Shown one piece after another: positions 13,190-25,700 of a DNA stretch of 64,000 nucleotides. A model generated the notes under the pieces. It worked only from the letters and a program-made list of their open reading frames with translations. It did not search any database and had not been told where the DNA came from. Every line of letters begins with the position of its first letter. Position 1 is the stretch's first letter. Source of the stretch: Pycnopodia helianthoides (lineage: Eukaryota > Echinodermata > Asteroidea > Forcipulatida > Asteriidae); assembly GCA_032158295.1 (NCBI GenBank), contig CM063254.1:6168326-6232325 (forward strand), written 5' to 3'. The position numbers and the translations under genes are program-made.

Positions 13190-13351
13190 GGGGTCGACTT
13201 CACAAAACTCTTCCTAACTTAGGACTAGTCCTAGGCAATGCTAAGAGATAGGATTAGTCCTAAGTACTGGTCCTAACTTAGGACTAGTCCTATCTCTTAG
13301 CATTGCCTAGGACTAGTCCTAAGTTAGGAAGAGTTTTGTGAAATCGACCCC
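13190..13351. repeat. Near-perfect foldback element, family D copy 1
   Basis: About 160 bp that reads almost the same on both strands. GGGTCGA(C)TTCACAAAACTC at the left is answered by GAGTTTTGTGAAATCGACCC at the right. Each arm contains nested AGGACTAGTCCT palindromes. Related copies are at 52093-52253 and 57733-57893. This one ends about 150 bp before the FGFRL1 Ig1 exon, inside the preceding intron. Confidence 0.9.
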
Positions 13352-13501
13352 TGGAATGCTTTAGGCAAACCAATAAGTGCAGGAAGACAAATAAATGCAG
13401 CTTATGGTCTTCTTACAATTTTGCTGAGGTGTCAGGGCTGTGTTAAGTAAATCTTCACTTGTCATTTCTAATGTTTGAATTGTTTTTTTCTGCAACTTCA
13501 G

Positions 13502-13774
13502 GTCCACCACGCCTTGCCGAGGCAATTGTCGGGTTCCAAAAGACTCGAATCGGCCGGACCATCAAGCTGCTCTGCCCGGTGGTCGGTAACCCCCCACCCC
13601 TGACCATGTGGAAGAAAGACGGAGAGTCCATCAACACGCTGTGGGAGAGATTCAAGGTGCTGTCGCCGGGTTTGAAGATCAAGAATGTGGAGATGGCGGA
13701 CGCGGGGCAGTACGTCTGCCGCGCCACCAATGGATTCGGCAGTGTGAGCATCAACTACACGCTAACTGTCATGG
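13502..13774 (+). CDS. FGFRL1: FGFRL1 exon: Ig-like domain 1
   Basis: 273 nt (91 codons), acceptor TGCAACTTCAG, donor G/GTAAGT, phase 1 at both ends. The domain has the two Ig cysteines (LLCPV and YVCRA), the tryptophan in LTMWKKDG, and the DAGQYVC signature before the second Cys. It ends in NYTLTV as in vertebrate FGFRL1. No methionine or signal peptide precedes it in frame, so it is an internal exon. The following intron is 19.6 kb. Confidence 0.95.
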
Positions 13775-16700
13775 GTAAGTTTTTTTTTTGAACACAAGTT
13801 GCGTACATGGTGAGGAGCAGTGACTGTTCTTAGAACAAGAAAAATGAATCATCAAACACAATTCCAAAAGGGACCGTGCAATTGCTAATAAGAGCAGTGT
13901 GATAAAATGTTTTTTCGATTTTATTGCATGTGGAAGACCAGGGCTCGATTTCACAAAGAGCTAAGATTGATCTTAACTGCAGTTCACTCTTAAGTGCTAA
14001 GCAAAGTGTGATGTCACAAAACAAGTCACTACGGCAAAACTGACAACTCATCTTGAGATGAATCTTAGTGCTTTGTGAAATCGGCCCCAGTATCCGCACT
14101 TTGTGTGACCTAACATATAAATGAAGTAACAAACCTGTGAAAGTTGAAGCTCAATCAATCATCGGAGTCGTGGGAAAATAGTGAAAAAACCCAATCACTG
14201 TTTTCAACATTTCTCTAAAACTCAGGCATTTCAGGCAAAAATGTTTAAATAAAAGTTTTCTACCTTGACCATATTTATACCTGGAGATGTAGGTTCTATG
14301 TGAGGCTGATTCACCACTTCTTAAGAAACGTTAACAAATAGTAGATCCTTGAAAAAAAAAGAAGATTTAGTCTACCCTGAGAAAAATGACTCTGGATTAC
14401 AGATATAGGGCACCTGCATATAATTTTTTTGGACATTAAATATATCAGCAGCCATAGTTTATATACCTTGTCAAGAGACTAGTCTGGTGCCATGATTCAT
14501 GACACGTTGCCATGACGATCACGCTATCGGCCTGGGCGTCTTGTGTTATAATGTTATTCCAGTGGAGTGGTAATAAAGGCAACATTGGTCTTTGTGGGCT
14601 TGGAAAAATAAAGAAATGGGGTTAGGACATCGGTGGAGGGAGAATTGATGGAGCAGTGAGCGGGGTAATAAATTAACCAGATATTTATGGGTCTGTATGT
14701 ATGTGTGTGTGTGGTTGAAGTACTGGGGTGACATACTGCAGTGATTGGGACGGTCTGGCCAATGATGTGAAAGGGGAACATTTTCGTGCTCGGAATGAGC
14801 ACATTAGCGCTGCAGACAAAAGATGATTTGTGGCATTAGGGGAACATTAATGTCCCCCCGAAATGACAATTTACAGGAGGCTGTCAAATTAATCGTTCCG
14901 AAGTGCATGTAGAGTGTGGACAATGTGGCATAAAGGTGTAGTTATACCATCACACCATGGTGCTTAGTGTCTCCTCATGGGAATGTTTTATGTGTGGTAT
15001 CTGTGGCAATCTTCGGCTAATGAAAGCCCCTTATTACTTTGTTATAGTAACCCGGGTGTGGGTTCACACTAAACGGATTTTGATGGTGTAAAGTATTCCA
15101 TTAGGGAAGGGCTACAGTTTTGAATAATAGTTGTTGTGAAATTCTTCCAAAGAGTTTGCTAAAACGTTTTGTCCCCAATTAATTCTTAAACCTTGAGATG
15201 AAAACTCAGAACTCAAACTAAGTAATAAACTTGTTCACGTGTAATAATTTGCATCAGGGGTAGGGTAGGGAATTGGTTTTTGCCATACCTCCAAATGAGA
15301 TAAGCACTGTATATACTTAGTCCCATTCTGAGTCATGCGAATACAAAAATATCAAACAAATTCCACAGGCATACTTCTCAATTGGGACTCGAACCAATGA
15401 CCCTCCCACATTCTGGATCAGATGTCTTTATAACCACAGTCAACCGTTCGTGTTGTCGATGAGAAACCAAATTTGACTCCTGTAAATTAGCAGAGGTTAC
15501 AGCAAACAATTTCAAAAGATGTCATCATTTGCATCAGGGATAAGGAATAATATTTCAATTTTGACGATACACCGATGAGAAATAATCCCTGTAAGAGGGA
15601 GGTGTAAGTTAACCTATAGTCTTATAAATACTGCAAGTCTTTTCATCTCAGATATTCAGTAAAGTAAGAAGATTCAATTCAATGGCGTGCTGAACCTTGA
15701 ACGTGCTGGAATTTATTAGAATGTACCCGTTTGGAGAACCGATGTAGAAAAGCAAGAGTAGTCAGCCAGTCAATAAATAGCAAGTCAATTAGTAGATTAT
15801 TGATTGGTTTGTTGGTCTTGCCCTACAGTACAATTAGCGGACAAAAATTGATAACAAATGGATTGAAGAGGGTTTATGGACCAAAAGGACGAGGCTGGTG
15901 GCGAAGGGAGAACTGTTTGAGATCAGACTGATTTGGGATTAAGTGAGTGAATCTGGAAAAAAAATTCAATCAACAATTTCTCCGTTTTTCCTTGATGAGT
16001 TTAAAGCTTTAGATGAACCCAGCAGTATTGCACTTATACTAGCCTCATGTTAAATACAAGATGGAAGTTGAAAGAGACGGTCCGCCAGTCACGTTTCTCC
16101 CCCAGCACATAGACTCTGTCTCTAAAATGCTGAGTAGTAATTTCGGAAGAACCAAGCTTTTTTTGTCTGTGTTGCAGACAGGGGGGGGGGGGGGGGGAGG
16201 GGAAGTCCAACACTACACGAACCCATCTTGAGAAGCAAGCCAGAGTGCACTTGGGCGCAGCGTGTAAACCACTCTACAGATCCTCTCCACTCGTACAAAA
16301 AAAAACTCCACCACCAGAAATATCTATTATTGGAGGAATTGTGGAGGATATTATAGAGACGAGCCGCGTTGATCCGATGAGTGACAACTTCTATATTAGA
16401 CCCTCTCGGCGGGAAAGCCATAATGAGATATCATTGTGACAGTTTGTGGGAAAGTGGAGTTGTTAAGATAATTCTGAAATGGGGGAAGCATTCAGGGTCC
16501 ACGTTTTCTCTATTAAACCCAATGGGCAATGTACTGGAACACCACTTTCTCCATGGTGGGCCAATTATGAGGTTTTAGCAACTGGTACAAACCAATCTGG
16601 AGAAACCAATGACAGATGTGTGGATAACGATTAGCGTCAGTCGACCAAATGATCGCATTTTCACATTTTCTTTTTCTCAGATGTTCTTTTCTTTGAAAAA

Positions 16701-19700
16701 AAATACAATTCAAAGACTGTTTCAAACATTTTTGAATTCATACCAGATACCACCATCAATCATCATTGTCAGACACCTTTTTTTTTAAATTATCCGCAAA
16801 AAAAGGTTGTGAATCATAATTATTTCATATCAACTTGATACGGATGCCATTCAATTAGGATTTGAGACGTTGATGAACACATTTATGGTTTATCATCCAA
16901 ATTCATTTACATTCATGGATGGCAGGTTTTTCATCTTTGAATTAAGACGAATTTACACATGATAAATGTGCATACTGCACTATGGAGGTGGAGATGACTA
17001 TACACTAACGATATAGCACTGGTGTTGGCTATAGAGCAGAGATGCCTAGCCTAATTGATTGAGATTGATTTCAACACCACTGCCAAAATGAATTAAGTGA
17101 GATGCCATCAATTCAGCACTATCAGGGAGTAGCCGCCAGGGAGCTCACCCCCCCCCCCCCCCGCCCAATTTGTTTGACTGACATCTTGGACCAACTGATC
17201 TTGATGACAGATTATCAGTTGTGATGGTAGCTTCATGATTATAATGACAAGAGCCCAATTTAATAGAGCTGCTTAAGCTCAAAAACCAATAATGCTTACC
17301 AGATTAAGGTTACCAGCCAAAACACCATGTCATGTATACCATTTCTGACTGGTATCCTGCTCATTTTGCTTAGCAGAAATTTGTTAAGCAATTTGTTTTC
17401 TGCCTTTTAGCTACCGGGGCAATCTCGGTGGTCTAGTGGTAAGAAATCTGCTCTAGAATGGCAAAGGTCGTGGGTTCAAATCCCACCCAAGTAATATGCC
17501 TGTGGATATTTTTTTCACAGGAATCGGGAAAGTGTATACAGTGGTTAACACACATCGGTATATGGGTAAAAAAAAAATCAAATATTTTCTGGTTCAGCAG
17601 CTTCTATTAAATTGTGCCCCTCAACTTGTTCAGCAGCCGAATAAAACTACAACTTATTATTAGGTGTTCGTGCAATACAAGCACGAACACCTCTTGTTTT
17701 TGTTCCGTTTTTTTGTTAAACATAGCTTTTTTTTACCCATTTGTTACTGAAATAAGTTGTTTAGAGATGAGAGCGGGAATGATGAGTTGTCTGATGTTTG
17801 ATGCTGACATTGATTGACACTACAGGACACCTGTTCTTGTCGGTCGTTATCTTGCTACCCGGTACCCGATGGTGTACACTTCACTCACCTATTGACAGCG
17901 GTTGACACCCCCTTCATGTCCAGCCTCTTAGTTCTATATTACGAGTAAACACTATACTCGTGTCCAAACTTCAAAGAAGGATTTTTAAAAGCAATTTTAT
18001 CTGGTAAACATTCGGGCATCGAATGCCACTTTTGAAAAACCGGTCACTGTGCACAAGTTGACTGGAAACAGTTTCAATCAACATAAAGCAATTGGCATTT
18101 TTGGTACAAAAAAAAGTTTTTTTTCCGCTTATCAAAACTGTTATAAATTTGAAGCATCCCAACCATATTACATTCTGGAGACTAAACCAAAACAAAACGT
18201 CCGTTTTGTTGTTCGCTTTTTCAATTCTCAGATCAAATGCAATTGTTCTTGAACTGTCTGGATCGGATGTTTGTTTGTTTGTTTGTTTGTTTGATAATTC
18301 ATTGCCTGCTATCTTGACCGAAGCCTGTTTGTTTTTTGTAAACACAAATCCATCTCTGAAGCTTGTGTACAGAACTGGTGTTCTATATGTGCCCTGTATT
18401 AAATCACCAATTGAATATTAAAGGCTCTATACTCTCTGTGGATACCTGCCCAATTTTTCTCCCTACAAATTATCAACCGACCCCCCAAAAATATTATGGT
18501 ACAAGAAGAAGCTGCGTTGTTCAGCGCTGACATTTGATCGCTGACAAGAAAAAAGTATACTTGGAAATGTACTGCCAGTCTTTTAAATACTTATTTTATT
18601 TCAAAACATGAATGTTCATTTTTTTTGTATGGAATATAGCTGTGAGCTCTTTGTGCTTCTGCATCTCTTAGTGTATAGTATTTAAGTGGCTGGAAATACA
18701 CTCTGACACATTTTAGCTTAGGTATACATTTGCTTTAACAGTTGATTGTGTCGGACCAAATAAGCTCAAGTGTGTATATGTTGGTTAAAATACTGAAGTT
18801 GCACCTGCATGGGGGGGGGGAGTGCCGGTGCCCGTTCCGCTAAAGAAATTGTCTCCACGAAAACAATCGGCTGGATGTTTGCTTGTCTCTTTGTGTTGCT
18901 CTACCACAAAAGGTCGCTTATGGAAACTACTTGAGAGTTACATGTACTAAAAAACCCTGGCGTGGATGGTGGAGGAATCACCTGATTAAACATTGATACC
19001 TGACCCTGAAAAGTCTGTGAAGGAAAAGATAGTCACTCCACTAGATGTGTGGGAGAGACGTAACCCCGTTTAGAACCTCGATTTGTGGGCGATCTTGGTC
19101 AGGTCCTGTGCGGTGAGCAAGTACATTGTACTCGCAATGGACACATGGTACCAGACAATTTTTCTCTTACCAGCTGTAGTTTCTACAATTTTTGCGGTTC
19201 ATGAAAAAAGAAATAAGGGAATTCAGGGCTGTTTGTTTTCTTCTCATTTTTTTGTGGCAAATCAGATTGGTGACAGGTGTATGGACAAGAGAGGTCCATT
19301 TTTAGCCTTTGTAACCCAAACTCTACAGTTTGGGGATCTCTAAGGGAAAGCTGCCTTGATGTACAATTAGGACTGACATATGGGTGTATGGGGACTCTTT
19401 AGTTTAAAGGGGACAGAGGGACTGATTTGCCCAAAGTTTCACACAGACTAAAAGAGGGGACTGATTTGCCCAAAGTTTCACACAGACTAAAACACGAGTA
19501 CCGACTTTGCTAATACCGGGTAAAAAGTCATTTTTTCTTTCTCTGTCAAGTTTGTTTTCTTCTTGCTGTGCCCAAATTTTCCCCACTGCTTGGCCCCGAA
19601 ATACTTCGCTATGACAAATCACTGCCAGTTGTGAATGCACTTGCTCTTTGCAGAGCTGCGTGTACATGTGTACATGTACTGTATATTACTGCGCACGATT

Positions 19701-22700
19701 GCCCTGGCTACTTGATACCAAAGGAATCAGCTCCATCAAAACAAGTCAGGGTTTCCATTTACACTGGTATAAAGTCAACGAGATTTCCCCGTTGTCCTTG
19801 TCTCATATCCCTTTCCCCTCGTGAGGAATTCTCAGAGGTGTAGTTTCACCACAGAGTGTTTTTTTGGTTTGTTGTTATCTTCAGTTTAACTTGGACAGGA
19901 TTCAATTTGCGTTGGGTTAGAAGTTGAAATAGAGCCTAATTGTCGGATCAATGGTAATATGTGAGTTGGTGTGAACTGTCACGAGGGAGTGTTCGATGCA
20001 GATAAACGTATTGTTTTCAACAGTCGTTAAGGAATCCTAATTAAAAGACCGGGGGACCCCAATTTTACTATAGACCTCCTTTGTAATCAGATAAATATGC
20101 TAACTACTTACATTGGTTTGCTTAGCAGCAAACTGGTTACCAATCAAAACGTCATATTGAGCATGGTGCTTGTCAACTGAAACATTAATTTTTAGCTTTC
20201 ATTTCCTTTCAGTTCTTTTTTCGTCCGACTGCTTCCGTTACACCTACATGCTTGTATTTGTGTGTTGTGTTGTCATTTAGCCTTCGAGAAAGACTTTGCT
20301 TGAGCCGAAATGTCAGGGCCGAATTGCAGCAAATTATTTGTTGACGCAAGATAGTCTTGTTTCTTAATCTTGAGCCTGCATTGTTGTGAGCACATTGGTC
20401 TAAATATCAGCCACAAAGTGGTTTCTTTTACTCTGGTTGAATTTTTTTTTTTTAATTCTCCCTGAGACAATAGCACCTAACCAGGCTTTGTTCATCTACA
20501 ACTTCACAACAATTGATCTTTATTTTTAACAGAATTTTCTGGTGGAAGTATTCAATGTTAGTTTTCTTTTGACCGCATCTGATCTGCGAGGGCTATAAAC
20601 AAGCCAGAATAAATGAAAAACTATGCACCGCATTGAAAGCCTTGTTTTTTGATTACGTAGAGCTAACTGTTTTTTTCTAAAATCCATGTAGAATAGGTTG
20701 CTTGCTTCCCAGGATAATAATTGCCGAGACTAGATCGAGGGACATCATAGCTCACTGCATCTCTTTCCAATTTCGGCAATTGTCCGATGTTTCTTAAAAT
20801 AGCCAGGGCGCTTATTATAAGTATTGTGCATCGAGAACAATCAAACGCATGCATTTCCCTTTTTGTATTCCGACCTTCACAGATTTGATTAAAGGTTGGA
20901 TCTCTTTGTGACTCGTGAATGCCAGGGTTCACTATTTTGCAATTTTGTCTGCAATTGAACCAAGAGCTAAATCTGCCCGTCCACTGCTCTTAGGTTGGTA
21001 CAGTTCTTGAAAGAGAAAATTTAAATAAACACATTTTTTTTCCATGAAAAAGCCTGCTATGAGATTGAACTGACGCCAATTACCAAGGAATTCTGAACCA
21101 GAAATCTTTGAGCTGTGCTTTTTGAAAGAAAAAGGGTTGTCTGTTGTATTCAAAGCATGCCAAAATAAAAATAAAAATAAAAACATTTAGAACAACAGAT
21201 AAAGATATAAAGATTCAGCTGTTGTTTCTTTGTCTTAAAAGATAAACCCATGTTTCATTAAAACTAGAAGATAAACGCACTGTTATATACGTTCCTTGAA
21301 GGTACATGTAATTCATACAGACTTAAATAAGCAAATCGATTGACCCAATTCACCTAACATCATCACTCATGATAAAATTTGCACCATTTTGGGAGTCAGA
21401 TTCCCTTGTGCAACTGTGCAGGGCGCATTTCAGGTGGTGGGTATTTATGCAGTGGGCAGGCATTTAACACTGCAATTTGACTCACAAAATGGAAGACTGT
21501 GGGCAGACAGTGTTGACATCAGTGCAAGGGTTCTTATAAAGCGTACTGTAGTTGAAAACTTGCAGTTAAAACGAGACATATATTGTGTTTCTGATCATCA
21601 TTAAACACCAGCTGCTGATTTCACAAAACTTGACGTAGCTGCGTAAGTTCACTTCTTGTGCAACATTAGGGCAAGAAATCTTGCGCAAATTGACTTAGGC
21701 AGTTGCGTCAAGTTTCGTGAAATCAGCTGGTGGCCATAGAAATGATAAAATGACATTAGGGGGAAGATGGTGGTATGTATTCTCCCTATCAGTAAATCTA
21801 TGTGGTTCTAGACCAGAAACCATTAGCTGCATACCAAACATTAAAAAAAAAAAGGTTGATGCTGGAATATGAGAAACTGTATCTGGCATACCACATCATC
21901 AATGAACTGTGGAAAGGAAGAGCAGGATAGGAGAGAAGTGTCTACCCAGAGATGTCTGGAGGTCTTTAGTGTGGGCATTCAGGGATATTTGGCACCAATC
22001 AACATGTTTTGTGAAATTCTTGGCATGATCCCCTCGGGCTAAATACATCAACATCACGAGGGACTGTACACATTTGTTTACTTTACATGATTGTGTAAAC
22101 AATTTGGGGGCTGTACTTGTAAGGCCTCATTCCTCTTTCTGCAGCATAAATGGAAATACTGAAACCGCCATGAAGTATTAACTTTATGTTGAGTATCTGC
22201 AGTTGTTTTATGTTGGACTTATTGTTATTTACTTGTTAATTCTGGTTGGAAGCCAAGGATTCTCAGCAAAGCGAACTTAATCACTATACTGGTGGCCAAG
22301 ATCCCCATGGCGTTTTAAATGTGGGAGGAAAATCCCAGATAATTATTCCATCAGGGGAAACCCAGGCAATCAGTTAAGGAATGAAAACCCGATCCACATA
22401 GTGCCCCCGACAGGATTCTAACCGGGGTCCCTAGAGGTGGAAAGCAAGAAAAGATACCACTACGACAACCCGATCGCCACTGTTTCACTGTCGGACCATG
22501 GTCGGACATTTTCAACCATTCAAGAGAAATATTGTATAATTTTGTACCCTTCAAAAAGCGTTGTATAATTTTCAAACTTTTTTGTTTCCTGGGAACAATT
22601 TGTTTTCTATCTCTTCAATTCCTATCCTAAATAGAATCTAATTGTTGTCGCTAAATGAAAACAAAAGGCCCATCAAGATTTTTTTCAGGCCGGTGTTTCC

Positions 22701-25700
22701 CATGACCATTCAAATGTGAACCATCTTGCTTTTTCTCCTGATGGAAAAAAAGCAGTCAAATTGATTTGCTCCTGCACCATTTCCTCCGTTAAACAGAAAT
22801 ATTGAAGATTGAGTTTGCACCCTGAATGCTGGTTTTCCTTCACCTATAGTCTAAGAAATAGCCTAAAGCACATGGACAACATTGCTTATTAGTTTTCAGC
22901 CATATGCAGTCACCGCACTTTATATGATCCAACATATATATATATATGAGAAGAAAATCAAATCCTGTGAAAACTTGAGGTCAATCGTTCATTACAATCA
23001 CAGGAGAAGAGTGAAAAATCCCACGTATTTTTCACTGTTTTCAAACATCCGGTTATAGACTGGCGCGGCGAGATCAAATCTTATTTTCAGATCAAAAACT
23101 TGTTTCTCAAAAACTATACAAATTTCAGTTGAAACATTTTTTAAGAGAAGTTTTCCACCATGTCAATATTTTTACGGTAAACATTTATGTCCCCAATCTT
23201 ACCAGTGTTGTGTAGACACTTGTTAAAACTTTAATCATGGAGTCAGAAATCATAAGCTGGCTATATTTTATAACTTCTCATTCACGGTTCATCAGTCAGT
23301 AAAAAAAAAAGAGTCCCAAAAGTCACTAATTTGGGTAATGCTTCATCTTGTGAGATTCTCATTTTAAAGAGACCCGGGGGGGGGGGGGGGGGAGACATCT
23401 GCTAGTTCATGTAACTTTTTTTAGTTAGTTTTTTTTTTTTTATGCGGCACCTTCCAGGTGTTGTGTTTTTTCTTATTTATATCAGAGCCTATGGTTCAGC
23501 TGAAATTTCAGAAAAGAATCGTAAACAACATCACAATTCAGCAACAGCGGACTGACAGCCGAGTAATTTCACAAACCAATGTATAGAGAAGTCACTGCAT
23601 TGCCCCGGCCCGGAAGAATTAGGTGCAAAACCATTAGTACAAATTGGTCAGTGCAGGAGCGTTATTAACAAAATGGCAACGCTTAAGTGCCATTAATGGA
23701 TTGGTTTTGGCCACCGGAGATAAAATAGGATTATTGCTTGCCCCCCCCCCCCTCCTCCAATCGTCAATAGCTTTGAATTTCCCAGGACTAGTGGTTCCAA
23801 AGCAGCATGTACACAATAAACGACCGCATCCAATGAAGGGTCAGTCACTCTTAATGACATATCCATTACAATGATATTTTAGGCTGAAAATCCAATTAAA
23901 GTCACACCGATCTGTCATCCCTTGCCACCTTGTATGTATCTGTGACTGCCCCCCCCCCCCCCCGTGCCACCACCCCACATTCTTTTCTAAATCAAGCAAT
24001 TGCATAAACACGGATTATATTCCAATTATGCAAAAGTTTGGGTTTTCTTAATAGGCATGCAATGGAACCTAACAGGATTCGGTGGTCTTTTTGAAGTCCC
24101 CAGCGTGCGCTGGTTGTGGGGGTACCACGTGTTTCTTGGTGAAACTAAAGGCCACGATGCACTCTCGGAGGACGTGCGATATTTTCATTTGATTATTAAC
24201 AACAATAAGTGTATTACTACTGCGCAGTTGAACCCTAACAAATGAAGTGCATTGAGTTTTTTTTCCCGTAAGTCATTCATAGGGGCAGTGTACTTTATTT
24301 TATAGGCACCGTTGATTGAAAATTTATGAAGAATCGCTTTATCTATACCCAAAAAAAAGAAGAAAAAAAGTAATTTCTTTGTTTGTTTTGTTTTTTAATT
24401 TCTTTTTTAAAAGATATGATGTGGGATTTTGTAATCCTCTGGGAAAAAATATTAGTTTCAATCAAAGAGCTTTACTGATTGAAACTCAAACCCAAAATCA
24501 GCAGGGACCAATCCTCCACAGAATAGTATGTAGTTCCGTCTAAAAATACCAGAAAATGTCGAGACAAATCTCATTTGACAGCTTCTCATATTGTGGTTGT
24601 TGATTGCAGCAATTGAAGTGAATCTTACTGTATGAATGTGCACAAAATATCTGCCAACAATCATAAGTCATTTTGGGGGTGTTTTCACAAAAATATGACC
24701 TCCAAATTTGATGTAATGTTTACAGGTTTGTTGTATTTGTATGGTGTGCCTTTTAAAAACTAGAGGATGAGGATAAAAATGGATTAAAAAATAAATAAAC
24801 AAACAAACAACAACAACAATGACATACTTTCCCTTTTTCAGCAATTTCATAAAATTGGGCCCAGGGTTTCATAGAGCTGCTTAAGCAGAAAAAAATTGCT
24901 TACCAATTTTCTGCTAAGCAGAAAGCTGCTTAAGCAGAAAAAAATTGCTTACCAATTTTCTGCTAAGCAGAAATGAGCAGGATACCAGTCACGAGTTGTA
25001 CATGTGGCATGGTAGTTTGGCTGGTAACCTTAGTCTGGTAAGCATCACTTTGTTGTGCCTAGCTACTTTTTGTGCTTAACCCTTTCAGTCCCGCTCCCGG
25101 GATATCCCGGGTTCCGTAGACGCGCACCAGATCCCGCTCCCGGGATATCCCGGGTGGCGCGGTCGCTTTACATTTGTATATGTCACGGTCGTACCATAAA
25201 CGCTATAGGAATAAAAAAAACAGCACAGCACAGCTGATGAATGCCGCCCTCTTTTGATGTGCTTTGAGAATGTTTGCTGTCGGGAATAGAGGACTTTTCC
25301 GTGTTTTTTTTTAGCGCGACGTATGTAAGGCTGTGCGACAGTCAAGTTGAGCATTTCCTCTACTCTCGGAGTTTTCCTTGAAAACATGAGCCATTACTTC
25401 ATCTGTGGTGTTCTTTTCTGAGCCTTTTTGATTTCTTAAAGATATAACAGAGTATTCAGGTGTGTATATTTATAACTGAAATGAAAAAATCATCGAAATC
25501 CATCAATGTTTGTAATCATTTGGGATGTCATTTGAAATGGTTGTAATCATACATGTATAATCAACGGTGTAGTTTCGCATCACTTTCGGCCAACTATTTC
25601 CGGTTTAACAGGATGTCAGAGGTCATTAAGGTCACCGAGGTCAACGAAAGGTCATGAAATTGTTGACAATCCTCTGGGTAATAAAGTGTTTTAGTATTGT

